The notes under the pieces are model-generated. The model saw only the letters and a program-made list of their open reading frames with translations. It was not told the origin of the DNA and did not search any database. The position numbers were made by a program, and so were the translations under genes. Shown here one piece after another: positions 16,621 to 24,178 of a DNA stretch of 26,615 nt. Numbering within the stretch: position 1 is the first letter of the stretch; each line of letters begins with the position of its first letter. The stretch comes from Spiro-02 sp034114085 (GTDB lineage Bacteria > Spirochaetota > Spirochaetia > Sphaerochaetales > Sphaerochaetaceae). The DNA lies in NCBI GenBank assembly GCA_034114085.1, contig JAXEWB010000022.1, positions 1 to 26,615 of the forward strand, in the 5' to 3' direction.

Positions 16621-17915
16621 TTTTCGGAGATTTCCCTTCTTGTTTCTGTCAGATTGTCTCCCATAAGTCGGTCAATGAGACTTTCATCGAAGTATTCTCC
16701 TCTTGCCGCAAGCTCTTTTTGTCCAAAAAACATAGGTTGATGAATGATAGTCTTTCTTGGAAAGAGACCTTCCATGATTTTACCATCGCAATAGACTTCT
16801 GGTGTCCGATTGAGAGTACGGTATACTTCGTAGTTTTTCCCATGTCGGTCTATTGCGGTCAGTTTGATACGGCCGCCACTGCCTAATGCATATTGGATCA
16901 GTTGCTGTTTATATTCATTATCGATACGGTTTAGTCGATCTGGGAAATCCAATACGTAACTGATCGCCTCGAGGATAGCAGATTTTCCGCTTCCTCTGAT
17001 ACCAATCAACGTGTTGAGTTCCGGAGAGAACTCAATATTCTGTCCATTAAGCGCACCCCCTTCAAAGCTTATGCCCCTTATGTAAGAATGTTGTGGTTTC
17101 GTCGGTTTTTGACTGGACAGTCTATGTTCCCTGTCCAACAAAGCTATTCGAACTGCTTCAAATGAATAATCCCCAATCTTTATCCATGTTCTTGCACTTT
17201 TTGTCCCAATATCTTGCAAGCATTTTGCATCTGACCCTTCGACTTCAGCGGGGTATGCTCCTGGCATCAGTTGCTGAAGGGCTTTTTTGTTTTCAGATGA
17301 TCGTACTTTTTGGAAAGCCAATATACGTTTGGCAATTTTCTCATTCATGTATAAATCGTGAATTCTCCCAGGTGTCAACTCATTACAGAGTCCATTGTCC
17401 TGATCGACATGGGCGCAAATATAAAAATAGTCCTTTTGAAATTTATCCAAGGCATCTGTAACTTCTAGGAGCCCGTATTGAGAATGTCCATTTTCTGTTT
17501 CATACTGATCTGGGGTTTTTCCAGGGAACACGTTGGCAAGAAACTGATTGATGAAGTCTTTCTCGATCCAATCATCAGCAAAGACAATCAAAAGATGTAT
17601 TCCCCTTGACCCTTCACTGATAGATAGCTCCACTCCTGGAAGCAGAAAAATTTCTTGTTTTCTTACTTTGGTACGCAAAGCTCTGAATTCGGCGAGATCA
17701 AATTTATTGTGATTGGTAATGACTCCAACACGAATATCTTTACTACGAAGTTCTTCTACAAAATCTGTGGGAAACGTATTTTCATGTGGATATGTTCCTG
17801 ATGGAGAATAATTGAATTTACCATCTTTTCGGGTATGTAGATGAAAATCCGCTTGCACCCATACTGAACCATTTTTGAAAAGCGTCGATATTTCATTTTC
17901 TAATTGGTTGCTCAT
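16596..17915 (-). CDS. TrlF/Ppl-type protein: PHP phosphoesterase plus SMC-like ATPase, N-terminal half
   Basis: The 439-residue frame starts with a PHP-type phosphoesterase domain: ADFHLHTRKDG with metal residues H25 and H27, GVITNHN, LLPGVELS and ICAHVDQ. This is followed by an SMC-like P-loop with Walker A GIRGSGKS (305-312), then the start of the coiled coil. PHP-ATPase fusions of this type (TrlF family; the anti-phage gene Ppl has a PHP domain with an ATPase) are found in defence islands. The ATG at 17915 has AAAGGA upstream. The frame ends prematurely 13 codons after the coiled coil begins, right after an A8 tract, and the rest of the protein lies in another frame. If the A8 tract causes slippage, both truncated and full-length proteins would be made. 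Confidence 0.85.
   Translation of the reverse strand: MSNQLENEISTLFKNGSVWVQADFHLHTRKDGKFNYSPSGTYPHENTFPTDFVEELRSKDIRVGVITNHNKFDLAEFRALRTKVRKQEIFLLPGVELSISEGSRGIHLLIVFADDWIEKDFINQFLANVFPGKTPDQYETENGHSQYGLLEVTDALDKFQKDYFYICAHVDQDNGLCNELTPGRIHDLYMNEKIAKRILAFQKVRSSENKKALQQLMPGAYPAEVEGSDAKCLQDIGTKSARTWIKIGDYSFEAVRIALLDREHRLSSQKPTKPQHSYIRGISFEGGALNGQNIEFSPELNTLIGIRGSGKSAILEAISYVLDFPDRLNRIDNEYKQQLIQYALGSGGRIKLTAIDRHGKNYEVYRTLNRTPEVYCDGKIMEGLFPRKTIIHQPMFFGQKELAARGEYFDESLIDRLMGDNLTETRREISEKKANKRVA
16617..16624 (-). other. A8 homopolymer at the PHP-ATPase frame junction
   Basis: On the coding strand the context is G-A8-GC. With eight As the ribosome reads EKKANKRVA and stops; with seven it reads EKKQIKELLDIL and continues into the coiled coil and Walker B. 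The tract lies exactly where the two halves must join. Eight-A runs are prone to RNA polymerase slippage, replication slippage and sequencing error. Confidence 0.7.
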
Positions 17916-18060
17916 TCTTTGTATCCTTTATATACCCACTGTTTATTCTGTAAAAGGATGCACTACCCATAGTCTATTGTCAAATTTCGCTGGATACGAA
18001 CAATGCTAAAACACACACATGTAGAATCAGCGATTGCCAGAGGACAAGGTAGTACATTGT

Positions 18061-18543
18061 TCAACGGGTATCGCCGTATTCTTCAGGAACGATACCATTT
18101 TCGTTGAATAGTTCTTCCGGTTCCTTCAGCGACAGCGAATAATGGGTGTTCTTTCCCTCTCCCGGTTCTTTTTGCAAGAAGCCGTGTTCGACGAGAGTTT
18201 TGATGTCCCTGTTCGCGGTATCGATATGACATTTTGTCATCGCCGACCATTTCTTGGTCGTCACAGGTCCCGTCCAGTCTTCCCTTGTGATTCTTCGTAG
18301 CATATGCAACTGTCGCTGGTTGCACGCGGCATGTTCGACGCGGTGCCAGAATTTTTGCAGCGTCACGGTGTGGCCCAACATATCGATTGCGTATGCATAG
18401 GCTTGCAGAAGACACGTTTCATACCACAGCAACCATTGTGTTATGCCGGTGTCACCGGTCTGAGCCCGATTGATTTGAGCATGATATTCTTCCCGATGCG
18501 TCTTGATTTGTGATGAAAGGATGACTACTGAGAATGATTCCAA
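18061..18543 (-). pseudogene. Truncated Fic-family protein, C-terminal part only
   Basis: The frame carries the end of a DUF4172-type Fic protein: LSSQIKTHREEYHAQINRAQTGDTGITQWLLWYETCLLQA, then KFWHRVEH, and a winged-helix tail TTKKWSAMTKCHIDTANRDIKTLVEHGFLQKEPGEGKNTHYSL. Fic proteins transfer AMP or similar groups using an HPFxxGNGR motif, which should lie before this region. It is missing, and an in-frame TAG stands a short way upstream. The only in-frame start is a TTG without a ribosome-binding site. It is therefore a 3' remnant. Its position next to the PHP-ATPase cassette fits an eroded mobile or defence region. Confidence 0.75.
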
Positions 18544-18988
18544 ACATATGGTTTCGCACGATATGTTCCATATGAGCTACGGTGGAATCTAGCAGCGGAA
18601 TATCTGCGATTTCCTGCTGTATGGATGTCTCCCCATGAGATTTGAACAATGTCGTCAACATATGACATTATCCCTGATCATGCCCGAAGATGATATATGG
18701 ACATGTTATATATAGTATTTTCCCATTTTCCACCCATCTGTAACGTTTCCCGATAATTTTTTGTTAATTCTCATTACATATTTACAGCGTAGGTACGGAA
18801 TCAAAAGCCCGTTCAAAGCATGAAATTGTGTTCTTTTGGCGTGTAAGAAGCATGATAGAAGTCAATTTTCAATTGTATGGCTTTTGTATGTGTGCTATTA
18901 TCACTCTGATATCGGCGTACTTCTATGATCTACATTGTTCGGGTTGATGTTGCTTTGCTCGCGTTTTGCTGGTTAAGGGGGAATATCG
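18544..18988. other. Intergenic region upstream of the glycan locus
   Basis: The first 120 bases may be further debris of the Fic-side gene; a minus-strand frame there (18452-18661) has no recognised domain. From about 18680 the sequence is AT-rich and non-coding and contains the candidate promoter listed separately. I saw no JUMPStart/ops element. Confidence 0.4.
18873..18901 (+). promoter_or_regulatory. Candidate promoter of the glycan locus
   Basis: TTGTAT (18873-18878) and TATTAT (18896-18901) are 17 bases apart, leaving a leader of about 80 bases before the dehydratase start at 18989. The assignment rests only on consensus and position. Confidence 0.4.
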
Positions 18989-20842
18989 ATGGAGCGGGAA
19001 CGAATAATACGGCAGGGAATCCTTGTCTGCATCGATAGCGTCTGCCTGCTCTGTTGCGCCGCTATCGCAGCATATCTGTCGATGGGGCGCGTTCCCCTTT
19101 CCATTTCTTTCTGGGGGACGATTGTGATGATCGGCGCTTTGCAGATCATATCCCTCGCCATAGTGCATGTGTACCGCATACGATTGGTCAATAGTTCCTT
19201 GGAACTGCTCACCCGTATCATCTGGGCGTTGATTCCCGCCGCAGTGTTCGGGTTCGTCTTGCAATCGATTTTCACCTCCTTTTCCAGCCTGTTGGTTCGT
19301 TTCGGCCTCGTCTACTATGTATTCTCGTTCGTTGCGTTGGCAGGGTATCGCATATTCTACCGCATGGCGATGAATCGCAGGGATTTCATCGCGGCGTCGA
19401 ACTCCAACAAGGCGATTGTCTATGGCGCGGGTGAAATCGGCAGTACGCTGGTGCGGCAGTTCGCAAAAGGAAAGCTGGAATACAAGATTGTCGGGTTTGT
19501 CGACGACGACCCTTCGTTGCAGGGAGTGCTGGTAACCGGCATTCCCGTCCTCGGCGCCGTAAGCGATCTTGAACAGGTAATGAGGTCCAGGAAAGCCGGC
19601 GTACTGATCATAGCGATCACCAATCTTTCCGGGGCCAAGATGCAGATGGCGCTCGACGCCGCGGTCAAGACCGATGCGAAGGTGCAGATCATTCCTTCCT
19701 TGTTTGAACTGAACGAGCGCGGGAACAAGAACGTGGACCTCCGTTCGATCAACTATGAGGATTTGCTCGGCAGGCAGATGGTGGAGATCGACCGCGGGCC
19801 GATTGAGGCGATGGTGACGGGGCGCAGGGTACTGGTCACTGGCGCGGGCGGGAGCATCGGTGGCGAGATTTGCCGCCAGCTGCTCTCCTTCCATCCCTCC
19901 CGGCTCCTGCTGCTGGACATTGACGAGACGGAGCTGCACGACCTCTCCCTACGCCTGCATAACTACGCCCAGGAGTTCAGTCAGGATATCTTCCCCGTCT
20001 GCTGCGATATCAAGAACGGGGCCAAGGTGGACCGGGTCTTCGAGCGTTTCCAGCCGGAGATCGTCTTCCATGCGGCGGCCTACAAGCACGTGCCCATGAT
20101 GGAGTACTACCCCGAGGAGGCGATCCGCACCAACGTGGCCGGTTCCTACAACGTGCTGTCCAGCGCGGTGAGGCACCATGCGAGGAAGGTAATCGTCATT
20201 TCCACCGACAAGGCGGTTAATCCGACCAATGTGATGGGCGCGACCAAGCGTGTGGTTGAGCTTGAGGCGAGCATGCTCACGTGCCCTCAGACGGAGATCG
20301 TATGCGTGCGCTTCGGCAACGTGCTGGGCAGCCGGGGTTCGATGCTGCCTCTGTTCCTGGAGCAGATACGGGAGGGTCGGCCCATCACCGTCACCCACAA
20401 GGACATTATCCGGTACTTCATGACGATCCCCGAGGCGGTGAGCCTGGTGTTTCTGGCGGGGGCGATGGCGAAGGGCGGCGAGGTGATGGTACTGGACATG
20501 GGCGATCCTGTGCGGATATACGACTTCGCGCAGAAGCTGGTGAGCTACTTCGGGGATGGGCGGAGCAAGGTGGTCGTCACCGGGCTCAGGCCGGGGGAGA
20601 AGCTGTACGAGGAACTGCTCGCGGACAAGGACCTGACGATCCCGACCGACAACAAGAAGGTGTTCAAGGCGAAGGTGACCGGTACGCTGGACAAGGCATG
20701 GGTGGAGGAGAACCTGAAGACGATCCACACGGATTCGACGGAGGTCCTGCTAAAGAAGCTTCAGGAGCTTGTGCCCGAGTTCCACTACCAGGGGCCCGCG
20801 CCGCTGGCCGACTTGGTGAAGGAAGACAAGCCCGCAGGATAA
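18989..20842 (+). CDS. UDP-sugar 4,6-dehydratase, CapD/PglF/WbpM type
   Basis: The 617-residue membrane enzyme removes water from a UDP-HexNAc (usually UDP-GlcNAc) to give the 4-keto-6-deoxy sugar, the first step towards bacillosamine, FucNAc or QuiNAc. Four membrane segments lie within residues 10-120, then a first Rossmann domain (VYGAGEIGSTLV, about 146-157) and the catalytic SDR domain with VTGAGGSIGGEICRQL (about 280). AAAYKHVPMME, STDKAVNPTNVMGATKR (Met-x3-Lys in place of Tyr-x3-Lys, as in PglF/WbpM), RFGNVLGSRGS and PGEKLYEELL follow. AAGGGGGAA precedes ATG 18989. It opens the glycan locus. The 3' half is conspicuously GC-rich compared with the 5' half and with the genes beyond 21.6 kb, possibly a recombinant joint. 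Confidence 0.92.
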   Translation: MERERIIRQGILVCIDSVCLLCCAAIAAYLSMGRVPLSISFWGTIVMIGALQIISLAIVHVYRIRLVNSSLELLTRIIWALIPAAVFGFVLQSIFTSFSSLLVRFGLVYYVFSFVALAGYRIFYRMAMNRRDFIAASNSNKAIVYGAGEIGSTLVRQFAKGKLEYKIVGFVDDDPSLQGVLVTGIPVLGAVSDLEQVMRSRKAGVLIIAITNLSGAKMQMALDAAVKTDAKVQIIPSLFELNERGNKNVDLRSINYEDLLGRQMVEIDRGPIEAMVTGRRVLVTGAGGSIGGEICRQLLSFHPSRLLLLDIDETELHDLSLRLHNYAQEFSQDIFPVCCDIKNGAKVDRVFERFQPEIVFHAAAYKHVPMMEYYPEEAIRTNVAGSYNVLSSAVRHHARKVIVISTDKAVNPTNVMGATKRVVELEASMLTCPQTEIVCVRFGNVLGSRGSMLPLFLEQIREGRPITVTHKDIIRYFMTIPEAVSLVFLAGAMAKGGEVMVLDMGDPVRIYDFAQKLVSYFGDGRSKVVVTGLRPGEKLYEELLADKDLTIPTDNKKVFKAKVTGTLDKAWVEENLKTIHTDSTEVLLKKLQELVPEFHYQGPAPLADLVKEDKPAG

Positions 20843-20867
20843 CTCTGCGGAGCATCATGTACCAGAC

Positions 20868-20893
20868 GGCGGAGGCGTCCTCGCCGCCTTTGT
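20868..20893 (+). terminator. Probable intrinsic terminator of the dehydratase gene
   Basis: GGCGGAGG (20868-20875) pairs with CCTCGCCGCC (20879-20888) with a small bulge and a 3-base loop, and TTTGTGT follows. A second small hairpin (CCGCAG/CTGCGG, 20832-20850) straddles the stop codon. The downstream glycan genes would then need their own promoter. Confidence 0.5.
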
Positions 20894-21396
20894 GTATATA
20901 GATGGCGGTAGCTGTGGATGAGCAGTGTTTTATGCGAAATACTGCCTAGGACGCTACAGGAACCCTGATGAACTCGCACATCGTTTCGGCGTGGCGGGGG
21001 ATGGAGGGGGAAAGACTGATTTTCAAAGACGGGACAATACCGCCTTTGAAGAGGTGTGTGCTGATGGTGGGGATGCCCCTGACGCACAACACCGCAATGA
21101 CTGTTCATGGATTTTTTGAACAATCTGCGAATGAAAGGCAACAAAGTATGGCAGAAACGTTATTGTTTTTCTCTTTTACGTGCGTAGCAGGGTGACTGAG
21201 ATAGGGACGCATGCAGAGTTTAAAATCTATACACAATAAGAAATTATTAGAATTTTTGTCTCCAGTGCACTCCGCAGGACAACATAAAAAAGTTGACTAG
21301 GAGAAAGCCGTCCGACAGTCCGAAAAAGATAACGAAAATTATTTTCATTCTTGTAGCCTACCAACACCCTCGGATAAAAGCAGTATGAGAGAGATT

Positions 21397-21410
21397 ATTT
21401 CGGCCGAAAT
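21397..21410. repeat. Perfect 14-bp palindrome
   Basis: ATTTCGGCCGAAAT reads the same on both strands. It lies 75 bases before the terminator and about 250 bases before the secreted-protein gene. It could be a regulator-binding site; nothing else supports this. Confidence 0.35.
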
Positions 21411-21484
21411 GAGTTTCCCTCAAAATGTATAAATATATAAAGCTGAAGTCCTTCTCGTATAGAAATAAGTAAATAGGTAAAAAA

Positions 21485-21526
21485 GGGAATCACCTAGAGC
21501 ACGGTGCTCCGGAGGTTTCCTTTTTT
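21485..21526. terminator. Bidirectional intrinsic terminator
   Basis: Nested arms GGAA/TTCC, ACCT/AGGT and GAGCAC/GTGCTC form a long hairpin (21486-21520). It is followed by six Ts on the plus strand (21521-21526) and preceded by six As, so the minus strand also ends in six Ts. No annotated gene ends immediately on either side, so it must stop an unrecognised transcript or act as an attenuator before the gene at 21664. Confidence 0.7.
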
Positions 21527-21663
21527 GTTTGAAAAGTGGTGATAGATTGGAAATCCTTAGCATGAGGATTCCAAGTAGGACTCTAAGGATATGGTATCGG
21601 AGTTGTTGTTATATTTTCCATTGTTTTAACCCGATTATATCTCTGTTACAAAAGGAGGTGTAA

Positions 21664-22143
21664 ATGAGAAAAAACAGTAGACGTTGGTTACTTGTGCTTG
21701 TTGTAGTTGTCTTGATTCAGGATGTAGCTTGCAGTACAGATATGATGAAGTCAGTAGAACTGGTTTATAATCCTGCGTATAACTCAACTTATGAAATATC
21801 TATTCCAACTTCGTTAACTGTGTCTGATAGTAATACAACTTCATTAACAATTTCCGTGACAGAATGGACAGATTTTCCAAAAGGAAAAGCTATAATCATG
21901 ACACTGTCTGAAGACAATACAATGAAGTTGATAAATTCTTCTTTAGAAATTCCACTTGAAGTATATGTCGGAACCACTCAGTATTTCGATGGTGATCAGA
22001 TAGCTTCTTATTGTCCTGGTTCTGTGGCATTGTCAGGTTCTACAAGTATAAACTTAGCTGTTATTACAATCAGAATACCTAATAAGCCAGAATCTAGCGT
22101 TCAATACACAGGGTACTTGTTATTAGAATTTGGTATGCAGTAG
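21664..22143 (+). CDS. Small exported beta-rich protein of unknown function
   Basis: The 159-residue protein is not recognised. It has a basic start (MRKNSRRW), a hydrophobic core LLVLVVVVLI and a likely cleavage region ending DVACS. The cysteine at residue 23 could be lipidated, although Asp at -3 is unusual for a lipobox. The mature part is rich in Ser, Thr, Asn and Ile with alternating patterns such as STYEISIPTSLTV and TTSLTISV, and ends in YTGYLLLEFGMQ, which suggests an all-beta surface or periplasmic domain, loosely like pilin or WxL-type domains. AAAGGAGGTG stands 6 bases before the ATG, a near-perfect ribosome-binding site that argues for strong expression. It is AT-rich and lies alone in the glycan locus. 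Confidence 0.65.
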   Translation: MRKNSRRWLLVLVVVVLIQDVACSTDMMKSVELVYNPAYNSTYEISIPTSLTVSDSNTTSLTISVTEWTDFPKGKAIIMTLSEDNTMKLINSSLEIPLEVYVGTTQYFDGDQIASYCPGSVALSGSTSINLAVITIRIPNKPESSVQYTGYLLLEFGMQ

Positions 22144-22333
22144 TAAGCGGAAAAGTTTTTTGGGGAATATCCATGAAGATATCAAAGCAAATTGTTGAGG
22201 TAATTATGCAGTACAAGGCAGAGTATATGCAATAAGGGCATGGTATTATGCGTAAATCAATCGAATTTTGTATAAACGGTGCATAAGAGAAAATACATTT
22301 GATGATAGGTAGTCTGACAATATGTAAAACAGG

Positions 22334-22894
22334 ATGCCCACAGTGGCGACAGGAGCAGTCGAAATAGGCAAGAAATATCAAATTCTCACATTCCCTTTTG
22401 GCTACAACATCAGTCCTACATTGGCAATATCACAGAAAAGGTTTGAAACAGGTGGGCACCCTGATGCTGTGGGAGTACTCAATGATTACGAATCATTCCG
22501 CGACAGGTATGAAGCGGCTTTCGTGGCAATCGGCGACAATAGGCTCAGGAGTCATTGGCAAGAGAAGCTAAAGCTTGCCGGTCATCAAATACCAACGCTT
22601 ATCCACCTACGTGCTTACATCAGCCCATCGAGCATAATCGGTTCCAGCTACATTATTTTTATATCAGCCGTGATAGAACATGACAGTAGAATCGACTCGT
22701 TCGCCCACGTTGACTGCGGTGTGATATTACCGCCGCGAACACATGTTGGTAAATATAGAAAACTCGAAATCATAAATCCCTACCAAAGCTATGGCATTAA
22801 CGCTGACATTGACAGTGACCGAGAGTTGGCTGACGGTGAGACATCTACGGCATCGATTCTTTCGGAAAAACAGCGATGTGAAAATCCTAATTGA
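22334..22894 (+). pseudogene. Degenerate NeuD/PglD-like sugar acetyltransferase
   Basis: Residues 47-145 (about 22472-22768) follow the acetyltransferase of the NeuD/PglD type: GVLNDYE, AFVAIGDNRLR, LAGHQIPTLIH, RAYISPSSIIG, a hexapeptide stretch IEHDSRIDSFAHVDCG and the terminal VGKYRKLE. The N-terminal nucleotide-binding start (GAGGHGK) is missing. One left-handed-helix coil appears lost between SSIIG and SSYIIF compared with the usual family layout, and the last 40 residues are unrelated. Such enzymes acetylate a UDP-4-amino-sugar in bacillosamine-type pathways. No good ribosome-binding site precedes 22334. It is probably a truncated relic; residual function cannot be excluded. Confidence 0.6.
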
Positions 22895-23282
22895 TTCGGC
22901 AGTAGTTATCTTGGCTTGTCTTCTCGTGTTTGAAATTCTGTCCCAGACAGCCACCTTCTTCACCCTCGCTTCGAGCCACACGACTTTTGAGCAAAAGCTG
23001 ATCCATACCATGATAGCTTTAGTCTTGATCTTGCTATCTCGAACGTCACTCATGGTCTACAGACAGCCGTGGAATCGGATGAAAGCCATGAGTTACATCC
23101 ACATTATCGTCGCAGATGCGATGGCTGGCGTGGTGTTCTACATTGTGGCAGAGTTCGTACTCCACTCCGCCTATCCGTTCTTATTAGAGCTGAGCCTGTT
23201 CATGCTGATAGACGTCGGCACGTTGTTCTACAGACTGCTCTACCGAGGCATTGGCGAAGAGTACGGCACGACGGAGCAATAA
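22791..23282 (+). pseudogene. Membrane-domain fragment of a polysaccharide dehydratase (CapD N-terminus-like)
   Basis: The frame predicts four membrane segments (about residues 34-50, 68-85, 100-120 and 125-145), with VYRQPWNRMKAMSYIHIIVADAMAG resembling the linker IYRSLWRYAS..LLRI of CapD-type dehydratases, and YRLLYR, where the soluble domain normally begins. It stops at 23282 with no Rossmann domain. The first 28 codons overlap the acetyltransferase relic and are probably not native; a GTG at 22876 is a possible alternative start. The likely reading is an N-terminal remnant of a second dehydratase. The similarity is modest, so it could instead be a free small membrane protein. Confidence 0.45.
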
Positions 23283-23455
23283 ACCAAGCTAAGGCTATTA
23301 GCCTAGTGATAAAGTCAATGATGGTAGCAATAATACTACGGCAGTGATGCCTTGAAACCGATAATCCACCTTTTCCGACTGTGGGTAAACGCATCAACAC
23401 AAAACCATGCATCCACCATTTTGCCGGAAAGTCGAAACGTACAGGAGTGCCGGAA

Positions 23456-24178
23456 ATGCACATGAAAAACAACACTAACTTGTTCTATTCAAAAATTATC
23501 AAGCGACTGATTGACATCATCCTTTCTGGATTAGCCATTGTCGGCTTGTCCCCCCTTCTCATATTCTTAGTCCTTTGGATTAAGCTTGACTCGCCGGGTC
23601 CTGTGTTCTTTAAGCAAAAGCGGGTCGGGCGAGAAAAAGTCCTTTTCAACATTCTTAAGCTCCGTACAATGCGCACGGATGCGCCGCATGATGTCCCCAC
23701 ACATCTTCTCGAAAATCCAGAATCGTACATAACTCGTTTAGGACGTCTGCTGAGGAAAACCAGCCTCGATGAGCTGCCACAGATTTTCAATATTTTTATG
23801 GGGCAGATGTCAATCATTGGTCCACGCCCTGCTCTGTGGAATCAGGATGATTTAATTGCTGAGAGAGACAAGTATGGCGTGAATAACATAGTGCCGGGGC
23901 TTACCGGTTGGGCGCAGGTCAACGGTCGAGATGAGCTTGAAATTGACGTAAAGGCGAAGCTTGATGGCGAATATGCCAGAAACATCAAGTTTTCTATGGA
24001 TTGGACTTGTTTCTGGATGACTGTTGGAAACGTACTTAAGCGCAAAGGCGTTGTTGAGGGCGGGACTGGCGTGATGGCGAAGCAAATCAACAGCCGAAAG
24101 AACGATGTGGCAAATTCACAACCTACAGAAGATAAAACGGATGCTTGTCAAACGAAGATGGAGACTGTGATTAAATGA
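23456..24178 (+). CDS. Undecaprenyl-phosphate sugar phosphotransferase (PglC/WcaJ family)
   Basis: The 240-residue monotopic phosphoglycosyl transferase moves a sugar 1-phosphate from a UDP-sugar to undecaprenyl phosphate, starting a lipid-linked glycan at the cytoplasmic membrane. It has one N-terminal hydrophobic segment (about 18-42), then LDSPGPVFFKQKRVG, FNILKLRTM, the catalytic Asp-Glu pair in KTSLDELPQ, GQMSIIGPRP and PGLTGWAQVNGRD. The short length without extra N-terminal membrane segments matches PglC rather than WcaJ. ATG 23456 has AGGAG 8 bases upstream and was preferred to 23381. A charged tail of about 35 residues follows the conserved core. The stop overlaps the next start as ATGA. 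Confidence 0.92.
   Translation: MHMKNNTNLFYSKIIKRLIDIILSGLAIVGLSPLLIFLVLWIKLDSPGPVFFKQKRVGREKVLFNILKLRTMRTDAPHDVPTHLLENPESYITRLGRLLRKTSLDELPQIFNIFMGQMSIIGPRPALWNQDDLIAERDKYGVNNIVPGLTGWAQVNGRDELEIDVKAKLDGEYARNIKFSMDWTCFWMTVGNVLKRKGVVEGGTGVMAKQINSRKNDVANSQPTEDKTDACQTKMETVIK

Larger units (their letters stand above)
20894..21663. other. Long non-coding stretch inside the glycan locus
   Basis: Nearly 770 bases lie between the dehydratase terminator and the next gene. Short frames exist (for example 20968-21195 plus) but none has a recognisable product. The stretch contains a perfect 14-bp palindrome ATTTCGGCCGAAAT (21397-21410) and a strong two-sided terminator (21485-21526). It becomes AT-rich from about 21200, marking a composition boundary. 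It may be a scar from gene loss, an untranslated leader with an attenuator, or host a small RNA. Confidence 0.5.

Noticed and set aside
18452..18661. Minus-strand frame containing HPFITNQDASGRI, which resembles the Fic HPFxxGNGR motif
   Set aside because: It is read from the same bases as LSSQIKTHREEY of the true Fic remnant but in another frame, and the spacing and GNG core do not match. I treat it as coincidence.
19949..20728. Long minus-strand open frame opposite the dehydratase gene
   Set aside because: Antisense shadow of a GC-rich coding region; the translation has no recognisable domain and the plus strand carries all SDR motifs.
20968..21195. Plus-strand 75-codon frame in the long non-coding stretch
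   Set aside because: No ribosome-binding site at usable spacing, no recognisable motif and erratic composition; not supported as a gene.
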